Position numbers and translations under genes: made by a program
Source: JAYEJW01 sp034716535
Lineage (GTDB): Bacteria > Pseudomonadota > Gammaproteobacteria > Chromatiales > Chromatiaceae
Direction: 5' to 3'
DNA length: 13,136 bases
Assembly (NCBI GenBank): GCA_034716535.1
Contig: JAYEJW010000217.1
Span: 1 to 13,136, forward strand
The notes under the pieces: model-generated
Told to the model about the DNA's origin: nothing
The model's input: only the letters and a program-made list of their open reading frames with translations
The model's database searches: none
Shown: positions 1 through 7,225 of the stretch, one piece after another
How the letters are laid out: the number at the start of each line of letters is the position of its first letter
Numbering within the stretch: the stretch's first letter is position 1

Positions 1-2
1 CC

Positions 3-203
3 GAAACTGGAAAAAAGATGTCAAAAAGAGATAATGCTTCTAGCGTTAAATGGCTTGTAGATGAGGGGTTTTTACCTGCTGCTATTTCAAACTACATCAT
101 ACTTTTAGATGGGCACTTGACCGATTCTGGTTACTTGCCCGGTCATCCTATTTCTGCGTGGAGGAAACACACATGGTTATCCGCACAACGACAGATCCTA
201 TGA
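3..203 (+). pseudogene. 3' -truncated glutamyl-tRNA synthetase (GltX) fragment
   Basis: The frame is open from the window edge and encodes a stretch with the class I aminoacyl-tRNA synthetase KMSKR signature (Lys before Met at 18, then SKR), followed by a segment ending in NYIILL. This resembles the catalytic-core/anticodon-domain boundary of GltX, in particular the Campylobacterota type as I remember it. After the Leu-Leu codons ending at 107 the similarity stops. The frame then runs through unrelated sequence to a stop at 203, overlapping the start of the next gene. GltX has about 430-470 residues and should continue for well over 100 more here, so the gene is broken at this point. Positions 1-110 are about 35% GC by hand count, far below the rest of the window. 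The 5' part may be intact outside the window. A transferred scar and an assembly chimera are both possible. Family call fairly sure; donor lineage less so. Confidence 0.55.
160..164 (+). promoter_or_regulatory. Shine-Dalgarno GGAGG deciding the start at 173
   Basis: GGAGG lies 8 nt before ATG 173. It supports this start over the in-frame GTG at 158 and is the main reason to treat the short acidic frame as a real gene. Confidence 0.6.
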
Positions 204-382
204 CACTGCGAGATGTGATTCCGTTGGACCAGCATCCCACCTTGTTCGAAGGGGATGACGAGAACGGATTGGAGATTCATTTCGAATCCGAGCAGACGCT
301 TCAGGATTACAAGGAGTTACACCCGCACGACCCGAAAATTCTGGCCGGCAACGACGACGAGGACTATGTCGCCGAGGGCTGA
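173..382 (+). CDS. small acidic protein of unknown function
   Basis: This encodes 69 residues rich in Asp and Glu, with a C-terminal acidic patch (NDDEDY) and no Cys, signal peptide or membrane segment. I do not recognise the family. The ATG at 173 is chosen because a strong GGAGG (160-164) lies 8 nt upstream; a GTG at 158 would add five residues but overlaps that ribosome-binding site. It sits 61 bp upstream of the DsrC-like gene on the same strand, so the two may be cotranscribed and the protein might act with it. That link is positional inference only. Codon use is GC-rich like the rest of the window, unlike the AT-rich fragment just before it. Confidence 0.6.
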   Translation: MVIRTTTDPMTLRDVIPLDQHPTLFEGDDENGLEIHFESEQTLQDYKELHPHDPKILAGNDDEDYVAEG

Positions 383-443
383 GTGGACTCGATTGACGAG
401 GAGTTTCCAAGCTCTGTAGCAATTGGGAGAGGAGCCGGCCATC

Positions 444-788
444 ATGCTTAACGCCCACATCGAAGAACGACAGTTTCTCCCCGGCGCGTCCCCTCTGTTC
501 GACGAGGACGGCTACTTGGTGCTTCAGGAAGTTTGGAACGCACGGCTTGCCGCCGAGATCGCCGAGGAGGAGGGAGTCGGACCGCTGACGGAGAAGCACT
601 GGCGGGTCTTGAACCACATTCGCGACAAGTTCTACCGGATCGGGGCGCTGCCCAACGCGCGTCGGATCTGCCGGGGAACGGCGCTCTCGCGGTCGGAGAT
701 CTACGAGCTGTTCGGCGGCTGCCTGAGTGCATGGCGTATTGTCGGTCTGCCGAATCCCGGTGAGGAGGTACGGACATATCTGAGTTGA
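444..788 (+). CDS. DsrC/TusE-family protein lacking both functional cysteines (RspA-like)
   Basis: The 114 residues align by eye with DsrC/TusE: FDEDGYLV near residues 19-26, LTEKHW (48-53), NHIRDKFY (57-64), YELF (87-90) and WRIVGLPNP (97-105). DsrC and TusE carry sulfur on a penultimate C-terminal Cys; DsrC has a second Cys about ten residues earlier. Here these sites read Glu and Trp (SAWRIVGLPNPGEE), and the tail is extended to RTYLS. The loop before YELF is also shorter than in DsrC. The protein therefore cannot carry a persulfide or trisulfide in the DsrC way. Cys-less members have been called RspA and proposed to be regulatory; the fold includes a helix-turn-helix-like part. Two other Cys (76 and 93) lie elsewhere. 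ATG 444 follows GAGAGGAG (427-434) by 9 nt; an in-frame TTG at 423 is less likely. It probably forms a unit with the acidic gene upstream. Confidence 0.75.
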   Translation: MLNAHIEERQFLPGASPLFDEDGYLVLQEVWNARLAAEIAEEEGVGPLTEKHWRVLNHIRDKFYRIGALPNARRICRGTALSRSEIYELFGGCLSAWRIVGLPNPGEEVRTYLS

Positions 789-793
789 TTCCG

Positions 794-837
794 AGGAGCA
801 GTCGAGCACGAAATCGCCCGAAGTCCGACGAGCTCCT
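794..837 (+). other. imperfect hairpin after the DsrC-like gene
   Basis: AGGAGC (794-799) and GTCG (801-804) pair with CGAC (826-829) and GCTCCT (832-837) across a small internal loop and a loop of about 21 nt. It begins 6 bp after the stop codon at 786-788 and could mark the transcript end. There is no U-run, so it is not a classical intrinsic terminator. Confidence 0.25.
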
Positions 838-897
838 GCGCTTCGAACGCGTCGTAGCATCTCTCCGGTAATCCGTCGGCTACGGTTACTTTCGGGG

Positions 898-1074
898 ATG
901 GTCCGCCCGCGCGAGAGCTTCACATTGGCAGAACCCGACGATGAGAAATACCTTGTTTGGACGAAGATCTGCGGTTTGGTCCTTCTGCCGGTGATCATTG
1001 CCTCCCTGCGCATCGATCTCGAAGCCCGCAATGGCGAGCCTCAGTTGTCTTGCAGGCTTCACACCTGTCGTTAG
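898..1074 (+). CDS. possible 58-residue protein with one hydrophobic segment
   Basis: An ATG at 898 opens 58 codons ending in TAG at 1072-1074. The middle (about residues 25-38, CGLVLLPVIIAS) is hydrophobic and could be a short membrane segment, flanked by acidic and polar sequence. GGGG sits directly against the ATG, too close for a normal ribosome-binding site. I recognise no family and it may be chance. It would lie just upstream of gltB on the same strand. Confidence 0.25.
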   Translation: MVRPRESFTLAEPDDEKYLVWTKICGLVLLPVIIASLRIDLEARNGEPQLSCRLHTCR

Positions 1075-1124
1075 CCGGTAAGCGCAAGGCGAAAGGGAAC
1101 AAGAATTTCCTCCGCTAGCTGCGA

Positions 1125-1155
1125 TCCCCAGTCTAGGGGGAAGCCCCTTGCGGGG
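1125..1155 (+). promoter_or_regulatory. alternating C4/G4 hairpins in the gltB leader
   Basis: Four tracts follow each other: CCCC (1126-1129), GGGGG (1136-1140), CCCC (1144-1147) and GGGG (1152-1155). Adjacent tracts can pair in three ways: 1 with 2, 2 with 3 (loop AAG), or 3 with 4 (loop TTGC). The middle pairing excludes the outer two. This layout suits a small RNA switch or a pausing signal 20-50 nt before the gltB ATG. No following U-run or leader peptide was seen. Confidence 0.35.
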
Positions 1156-1174
1156 AATAATCGCAAACGCAGCC

Positions 1175-4100
1175 ATGTCACGCACAACCCCGCAAGGTCT
1201 TTCCCTCATCCCCGCCTTCCGCGACGGGTGCGGCGTGGGTCTGGTCGTCGATCTGCAGGGCGGTGCCTCCCACGGCGTGATCGAGGACGGGATGGGCATC
1301 CTCGGGCACCTGGACCACCGCGGCGCCCGCGGCGCCGAGGAGAGGACCGGCGACGGAGCGGGTATTCTTATCCGCAAGCCACACGCCGTCTTCAAGGCCG
1401 AGCTCCCCGAGCTCGGGGCCTTCGACTCCTACGGCGTCGGTCAGGTGTTCTTCCCGGCCGACGATGCTATGGAAAGGGCGCTGATCCGGCTGGTCGAGGA
1501 AACAGCGGCCGAGCGCCATTTATTCGTTGCCGGGTGGCGAGTCGTGCCTACCGATTCGAGCCATCTCGGACGCACGGCGCGGGACAGCGAGCCGCGCGTG
1601 CGGCAGTTTTTCGTTCAGCCGGTGCTGCCGTTGGAGGTGCCTAGACTGGACGTGGCCCTCTACGTGCTGCGCCGGCTCATCGAGCGTCGCGCTCGCGAGC
1701 GCCTGGGGCTCTCGGTCCGCCAGTTCTATATCTGCTCGCTGGACCGACAGACGCTGGTCTACAAGGGCATGCTCACCTCCCGGCAGCTCCCCGCGTACTT
1801 TCCGGACCTGCGCGATCCTCGCGTGTGCTCACCTTTTGCGCTGGTGCACTCGCGTTTTTCCACCAACACCCTCGGCGCCTGGCATCTGGCCCATCCGTAC
1901 CGCCGACTCGTACACAACGGCGAGCTCAACACGGTGCGGGGAAACGAGAACTGGATGCGCGCCCGCGAGGCGGACCTTCAAAGCCCGCTTTTCGGCACCG
2001 ATATCGACATCATCAAGCCTGTGATCGAGAAGGACGGCAGCGACACGGCGAAGCTCGACAATGTGATCGACCTGCTGCTGGAGGCGGGCCGATCCTTGCC
2101 GCAGGCCCTGCGCATGATGGTGCCGGAGGCCTGGGAGAACGACCCCCTTATGGCGCCGCGGAGGCGCGCCTTCTACGACTTCCATTCGACCATTATGGAG
2201 CCCTGGGACGGACCGGCCCTGGTGGTGGCGACAGACGGGCGTTACATCGGCGCCGTACTGGACCGCAACGGCTTTCGTCCCTGTCGCTGGTGCCTGACGG
2301 CCGCCGGCCGTTTGATCCTGGCCAGCGAATCGGGCGTGCTGGATCTGGACGAGCGCACCCTGGCGAGAAAGGACCGCCTGAGACCCGGGGAGCTGCTCCT
2401 GGTGGACAGCGAGCAAGGGCGCATTGTGCCGGAGTCCGAGGTCTTCGCCGAGCTCGCGCGTCCCGAATACGGGAAATGGCTGCGCGAGCATCGTCTGCGG
2501 CTGCCAGCGCTCAAACCCGCGCCCACCTTGGCGACCGCCACCGACCATGCCCACCGCCGGGACGGTCTGACCCGCTATCGACGGGCGTTTGGCTACACCG
2601 AAGAACATCTCCAGTACCTTATCGTGCCCATGGCCGAGGAAGCAAAGGACCCCATGGGTGCAATGGGGTCGGATACGCCGCTCGCCGCGCTGTCGGCGCA
2701 GCCCAAGCCCTTGTTCGGCTACTTCCGCCAGCTTTTCGCTCAGGTCTCGAATCCGCCGCTGGACTTCATCCGCGAGCGCATCGTCACCTCGCTCCGCACC
2801 CACATCGGGCGACAAAGAAACATCCTCGAGCCCGGGCCCGAGCACTGCCACCAAGTGTTGCTGGCCTCTCCGCTCCTGACCGAAGGGGAGCTGGCCTCCC
2901 TGAAGAGCATGGACGCGAAGGGTATTCGCGCCCAAGAGCTGGACATGACCTTCGGCGCTTCCGAGACGCTGGAAGGGGCTCTCGGACGCCTGTGCGGCGA
3001 GGCCGTCGCCGCCATCGACGGGGGCTTCGAGGTGCTGGTCGTCTCCGATCGGCGGGTAGGCCCGCGGCGCATACCCATCCCGAGCCTCCTGGCGATCGGC
3101 GCCCTGCATCAGTTTCTGGTGGCAAAGGGCCGGCGAACGCGCGCCGGCCTCGTGCTGGACGCAGGCGAGCCCTGCGTCGTCCATCATTTCTGCACCTTGT
3201 TGGGCTACGGCGCCGACGCCGTCCATCCCTGGCTCGCCTACCAGACCCTTGACCAACTGGTCGCCGAGGGTCTCCTGCAAAGCAAGATCTGGGATGCCCA
3301 CGAGGGTTACCGCAAGGCGGTGGAGGACGGGCTGCTGAAGGTGATGTCCAAGATGGGGATCTCCACCCTGCAGGGCTACACGGGAGCCCAGGTCTTCGAG
3401 GCGATCGGCCTGCAGGAGTCGCTGGTCGAGCGCTACTTCACCGGGACCCCGGCGCACCTGCCGGGCATCGGCCTGCGCGAGCTGGAGCGGCGGGCAAGAG
3501 CGCTGCACGGGCAGTCCTTCGGCTCCGAGCCCGCGGCCAATCTTGCCCTGCCGCAAGGGGGCGACTACTACTGGCGGCGCGACGGCGAGATCCACTTCTG
3601 GTCACCGCGGACCATCGGCCTGCTCCAGCACGCCTGCCGCACCGACCGAACCGAGGTCTACCGCGACTTCGCTGCAGCCATCTACGAGCAGGAAAACCGG
3701 GGACAGACGGTTCGCGGCCTACTGGCGCTGCGCCCGGATTCGCGGAGTCCGCTCAGCCTCGACGAGGTCGAGCCCGCGGAGGCGATCATGCGGCGGTTCT
3801 CGACCGGCTCCATGTCGTTCGGCGCCCTCAGCCGGGAGGCCCACGAGGCCCTGGCCGTCGCTATGAACCGCATCGGCGGGATCTCCGGCACCGGCGAGGG
3901 CGGCGAGCAGGTGGAGCGCTTCGGCACCGAGCGTTCCTGCTCCATGAAGCAGGTGGCGAGCGGCCGCTTCGGCGTAACCATCCAGTACCTTACAAACGCC
4001 CGACAAATCGAGATCAAGATGGCCCAGGGCTCCAAGCCCGGCGAGGGCGGCGAGCTGCCCGGAAACAAGGTCGACGAGGGCATCGCCGGGGTGCGCTTCT

Positions 4101-5719
4101 CGACGCCGGGTGTGGGTCTGATCTCGCCCCCGCCCCATCACGACATCTACTCCATCGAGGACTTGGCACAGCTCATCTTCGACCTCAAGTGCGCCAATCC
4201 CGACGCCGAGATCCACGTCAAGCTCGTCGCCTGTTCCGGGGTCGGCACCATCGCCGCCGGGGTTGCCAAGGCGCGGGCCGACGCGGTGCTCATCAGCGGC
4301 GGCGACGGGGGCACGGGCGCCTCCATGAAGACCTCCATCAAGTCGGCCGGCGGCCCTTGGGAGTTGGGCCTTGCGGAGACCCAGCAGGTGTTGGTTGCAA
4401 ATCGCCTGCGCTCGCGCATCCGGGTGCGGGTGGACGGCGGCCTCAAGACCGGCCGCGATGTGGTGGTGGCGGCCCTGCTGGGGGCCGAGGAATTCGGGTT
4501 CGGCACCGCGCCGCTCATCGCCCTCGGCTGCATCATGCTGCGCAAGTGCCACTGCAACACCTGCTCCGTCGGGGTGGCGACCCAGGATCCGGAGCTGCGG
4601 CGACGCTTCGCCGGTCGTCCGGAGCACGTCGTCAGCTACCTGCGCTTCGTGGCCGAGGAGGCGCGCGAGCTCATGGCGACGCTCGGCTTCCGGCGCATCG
4701 AGAATATGATCGGGCGCGTGGATCGGCTGGAGCCGCGCCCGGGGGTGGGCTTCGATCTGGGTCGGCTTCTCTACCGCCCGTCCTCGGGCGATTCCCCGCG
4801 TCAGGTACATCCTCAACGGCATGCCGTGGCCGAGCAGAAAGAGGCGAAGCTGCTGGCCCGGTTGGAGCCGCTGATCCGCGCGGCACGGCCGGTGACAGTG
4901 AAGGTACACCTCACGAACCGCGACCGCGCCTTCGGCACCTTGCTCAGCTCCCGGGTCACCAGGTTGCGGGGCGAGGATCCGCTGCCCACCGATACCCTGC
5001 AGATCCTCTGCCGCGGACACGCTGGGCAGAGCTTCGGCGCCTTTCTCGCCCCCGGACTGACCCTGCATCTGGAGGGGGACGCCAACGATTATCTGGGCAA
5101 GGGGCTTTCGGGGGGGCATATCAGCGTCGCCCCGCCGGAGGGTGTCGCCTATCGTCCCGGAGAGACCGTCGTCATCGGCAACGTGGCCCTGTACGGGGCA
5201 ACTTCCGGCGAGGTCTACATCGGAGGTCAGGCCGGAGAGCGGTTCGCCGTACGCAACTCCGGCGCCTATGCCGTGGTGGAGGGCGTGGGGGATCACGGCT
5301 GCGAGTATATGACCGGGGGTGTCGTGGTCGTACTCGGGCCCGTGGGTAAGAACTTCGCCGCCGGGATGAGCGGGGGCGAGGCCTTCGTCCTCGACGAGCG
5401 CAGCGCACTCCCCTTGCGCATCAACCCCGAATCGGTGCGGCTGAGCCCGCTTTCCGATGCCCGCGACGAAGCGCTCGTTCGGCGCCTGTTGGGAAATCAT
5501 CGCACCCAAACCCGGAGCCGCTGTGCGGCCCAGATCCTGGCCGACTGGCCACACTTCCGCGCGCTCTTTGTCAAGGTCATGCCCGTTGCCTACCAGCAGG
5601 TTATCGCGCAGGCCCTGGGTACCGGAAGGGACCTGCGCGCTGCGCTCCCGCCGCATGCTACGGCCCCTCACGCTGGAGTTCATGATCGCGCAGTTCTCGA
5701 AACAGGAGCGGCCGGATGA
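1175..5719 (+). CDS. gltB: glutamate synthase large (alpha) subunit
   Basis: GltB converts glutamine plus 2-oxoglutarate to two glutamates with electrons from GltD, in the cytoplasm. The order is typical. An N-terminal glutaminase (GATase type 2) starts at catalytic Cys19 (DGCGVG), which must be exposed by removing an 18-residue propeptide. A central domain follows, then the FMN/synthase domain (about 840-1200, with SMSFGALS and the Gly-rich SGGDGGTGAS). The [3Fe-4S] ligands are Cys1119, Cys1125 and Cys1130, and a C-terminal beta-helix with repeated GXXGG turns covers about 1270-1480. The length of 1514 residues matches the family. ATG 1175 is preferred because it gives a normal propeptide, although no good ribosome-binding site precedes it. 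TTG 1148, with GGGGG (1136-1140) 7 nt upstream, is an alternative adding nine residues. An extra Cys1127 sits in the cluster loop. The stop overlaps gltD, so the genes form an operon. Confidence 0.96.
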   Translation: MSRTTPQGLSLIPAFRDGCGVGLVVDLQGGASHGVIEDGMGILGHLDHRGARGAEERTGDGAGILIRKPHAVFKAELPELGAFDSYGVGQVFFPADDAMERALIRLVEETAAERHLFVAGWRVVPTDSSHLGRTARDSEPRVRQFFVQPVLPLEVPRLDVALYVLRRLIERRARERLGLSVRQFYICSLDRQTLVYKGMLTSRQLPAYFPDLRDPRVCSPFALVHSRFSTNTLGAWHLAHPYRRLVHNGELNTVRGNENWMRAREADLQSPLFGTDIDIIKPVIEKDGSDTAKLDNVIDLLLEAGRSLPQALRMMVPEAWENDPLMAPRRRAFYDFHSTIMEPWDGPALVVATDGRYIGAVLDRNGFRPCRWCLTAAGRLILASESGVLDLDERTLARKDRLRPGELLLVDSEQGRIVPESEVFAELARPEYGKWLREHRLRLPALKPAPTLATATDHAHRRDGLTRYRRAFGYTEEHLQYLIVPMAEEAKDPMGAMGSDTPLAALSAQPKPLFGYFRQLFAQVSNPPLDFIRERIVTSLRTHIGRQRNILEPGPEHCHQVLLASPLLTEGELASLKSMDAKGIRAQELDMTFGASETLEGALGRLCGEAVAAIDGGFEVLVVSDRRVGPRRIPIPSLLAIGALHQFLVAKGRRTRAGLVLDAGEPCVVHHFCTLLGYGADAVHPWLAYQTLDQLVAEGLLQSKIWDAHEGYRKAVEDGLLKVMSKMGISTLQGYTGAQVFEAIGLQESLVERYFTGTPAHLPGIGLRELERRARALHGQSFGSEPAANLALPQGGDYYWRRDGEIHFWSPRTIGLLQHACRTDRTEVYRDFAAAIYEQENRGQTVRGLLALRPDSRSPLSLDEVEPAEAIMRRFSTGSMSFGALSREAHEALAVAMNRIGGISGTGEGGEQVERFGTERSCSMKQVASGRFGVTIQYLTNARQIEIKMAQGSKPGEGGELPGNKVDEGIAGVRFSTPGVGLISPPPHHDIYSIEDLAQLIFDLKCANPDAEIHVKLVACSGVGTIAAGVAKARADAVLISGGDGGTGASMKTSIKSAGGPWELGLAETQQVLVANRLRSRIRVRVDGGLKTGRDVVVAALLGAEEFGFGTAPLIALGCIMLRKCHCNTCSVGVATQDPELRRRFAGRPEHVVSYLRFVAEEARELMATLGFRRIENMIGRVDRLEPRPGVGFDLGRLLYRPSSGDSPRQVHPQRHAVAEQKEAKLLARLEPLIRAARPVTVKVHLTNRDRAFGTLLSSRVTRLRGEDPLPTDTLQILCRGHAGQSFGAFLAPGLTLHLEGDANDYLGKGLSGGHISVAPPEGVAYRPGETVVIGNVALYGATSGEVYIGGQAGERFAVRNSGAYAVVEGVGDHGCEYMTGGVVVVLGPVGKNFAAGMSGGEAFVLDERSALPLRINPESVRLSPLSDARDEALVRRLLGNHRTQTRSRCAAQILADWPHFRALFVKVMPVAYQQVIAQALGTGRDLRAALPPHATAPHAGVHDRAVLETGAAG

Positions 5720-7209
5720 GCGAGCGCCACCCAGACGGTTTCCCGCGTATCGCCCGCGCTCCGATCGGCTATCGCGAGCCGGACGTGCGGGTGCGCGATT
5801 ATCGGGAGATCTATACACCGCTTTGCGATGAGAGGTCTGTGCAACAGCAGGGAGAACGCTGCATGGACTGCGGCGTGCCCACCTGCATGGGGGGCTGCCC
5901 GATCGGAAACCTCATCCCGGACTGGAACCATCTCGTCTCCCAAGGGCAGTGGCGCGAGGCCTTACGCCAGCTCCATGCGACCAATAATTTTCCCGAGTTT
6001 ACCGGCTATACCTGTCCGGCACCCTGCGAGCCCGCCTGTGTGCTCGCCTTGGGCGGGGCAGCGGTGGCCATCAAGAGCATCGAGCGCGCCATCGTGGACA
6101 AGGGCTGGTCGGAGGGCTGGATCGTCCCCGAGCCTCCGTCTTCGCGCACTGGTTATCGGGTGGCGGTCGTGGGCAGCGGCCCCGCCGGGCTGGCGGCCGC
6201 CCAACAGCTAAACCGCGCAGGCCACCTGGTTACCGTCTTCGAGCGCGACGATGCCATCGGTGGCCTCATGGTCTACGGCATCCCCGACTTCAAATTCGCC
6301 AAGCACCAGGTCAGGCGGCGCGTTCGTCAGCTCGCGGCGGAGGGGATTGTCTTTCGCACCGAAGTCAACGTCGGCGTCGAGCTGCCGCTCGCCAAGCTCC
6401 GGGAGGAGTACGATGCCGTGTGTCTGGCGCTCGGGGCTCAGGCTCCGCGGGATCTCGCAATCCCGGGAAGGGGGCTCGAGGGCGTCGAGCTCGCGATGCC
6501 CTATCTCATCGCCGAGAACCGGCGCCAGGCAGGACGAGAGGTTACGGAATCCGTCACGGCCAAGGATCGCCGCGTCGTGGTCCTCGGCGGCGGCGACACC
6601 GGTGCCGACTGTGTGGCAACGGCCCTGCGCCAAGGGGCTCTGCAGGTTGTACAGGTCGACATCAACACGCCGCGGTCCCAGGAGCGCCCTGCGGGCAACC
6701 CATGGCCCGAAGCACCGCTCACCTACAGCCAGACCTACGCCCAGGAGGAAGGCAGCAAGGACGAATACGGATTCGAGACGACGGCCTTCGAGACCGATGC
6801 CGGCGGACGCCGCGTGGTGGCCGTGCGCGGCCAGCGCGTCACCTGGGAGTACAGCGGCAGGCGCCGGCGCCTGTCGAAGAGGCTGGTGGAGTCCGATGTG
6901 CGTATCCCGACCGACCTGGTGTTGATCGCCTTGGGCTTCCTCGGCCCGGAGACGGTGTCCTTTGCCGGCGACAAGCTCGCGCTGCGCGAGAACGGCACCC
7001 TCGCGGTCGGCCGCGAGGACATGATGACCAATCTCGGAGGGGTCTTCGCGGCCGGTGACGCCAATATGGGGCAGTCTCTCGTGGTGTGGGCCATCGGCGA
7101 AGGGCGCGACGTTGCCCGGGCAATCGACCTCCACCTAACCGGGGATTCCCGGCTGCCGTCCAGTATCCGGACTGTCAATGCCCCGACCGAGTGGCAGTTG
7201 GGCCCATGA
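5716..7209 (+). CDS. gltD: glutamate synthase small (beta) subunit, NADPH/FAD-binding
   Basis: GltD oxidises NAD(P)H through FAD and passes electrons via [4Fe-4S] clusters to GltB. The 497-residue protein has the Cys-rich N-terminus expected of the family: CMDCGVPTCMGGCP (Cys49, 52, 57, 61) and CPAPCEPAC (Cys100, 104, 108). An FAD-binding GSGPAGLAAA follows near 153-162, then the pyridine-nucleotide site GGGDTGADC (291-299) and a C-terminal FAD-contact motif VFAAGDANMGQSLVVWAI. ATG 5716 overlaps the gltB stop in ATGA and is preceded by AGGAG (5704-5708) 7 nt away, so the two subunits are translationally coupled. The 3' end faces nuoB with only 16 bp between stop codons and no visible terminator. 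Confidence 0.96.
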   Translation: MSERHPDGFPRIARAPIGYREPDVRVRDYREIYTPLCDERSVQQQGERCMDCGVPTCMGGCPIGNLIPDWNHLVSQGQWREALRQLHATNNFPEFTGYTCPAPCEPACVLALGGAAVAIKSIERAIVDKGWSEGWIVPEPPSSRTGYRVAVVGSGPAGLAAAQQLNRAGHLVTVFERDDAIGGLMVYGIPDFKFAKHQVRRRVRQLAAEGIVFRTEVNVGVELPLAKLREEYDAVCLALGAQAPRDLAIPGRGLEGVELAMPYLIAENRRQAGREVTESVTAKDRRVVVLGGGDTGADCVATALRQGALQVVQVDINTPRSQERPAGNPWPEAPLTYSQTYAQEEGSKDEYGFETTAFETDAGGRRVVAVRGQRVTWEYSGRRRRLSKRLVESDVRIPTDLVLIALGFLGPETVSFAGDKLALRENGTLAVGREDMMTNLGGVFAAGDANMGQSLVVWAIGEGRDVARAIDLHLTGDSRLPSSIRTVNAPTEWQLGP

Positions 7210-7225
7210 CGGAGCGGTCGAGGCG

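Larger units (their letters stand above)
789..1174. other. intergenic region upstream of gltB
   Basis: This 386-bp stretch holds the hairpin after the DsrC-like gene, a doubtful 58-codon frame (898-1074) and the C4/G4 hairpin cluster just before gltB. I see no convincing sigma-70 or sigma-54 promoter. A TTGGCA at 925-930 has no good -10 partner. Confidence 0.5.

Noticed and set aside
925..955. Sigma-70 or sigma-54 promoter for gltB starting at TTGGCA
   Set aside because: No acceptable -10 hexamer at 16-18 nt, and no GC element at sigma-54 spacing.
198..1031. 277-codon minus-strand frame
   Set aside because: It is Arg/Ser-rich with no domain and runs opposite the DsrC-like gene, which has clear family motifs.
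1148..1150. TTG as the gltB start
   Set aside because: It has a good G-run upstream, but the ATG at 1175 gives a normal short propeptide and the G-run takes part in hairpins. Kept only as an alternative.
1829..3595. 588-codon minus-strand frame
   Set aside because: Antisense shadow of gltB with biased composition and no recognisable domain.
3719..5818. 699-codon open frame on the minus strand
   Set aside because: It lies opposite gltB, whose domain motifs are unambiguous. Long antisense frames are expected in GC-rich genes, and this translation resembles no family.
7210..7225. Bidirectional terminator between gltD and nuoB
   Set aside because: The 16-bp gap has no inverted repeat or T-run.
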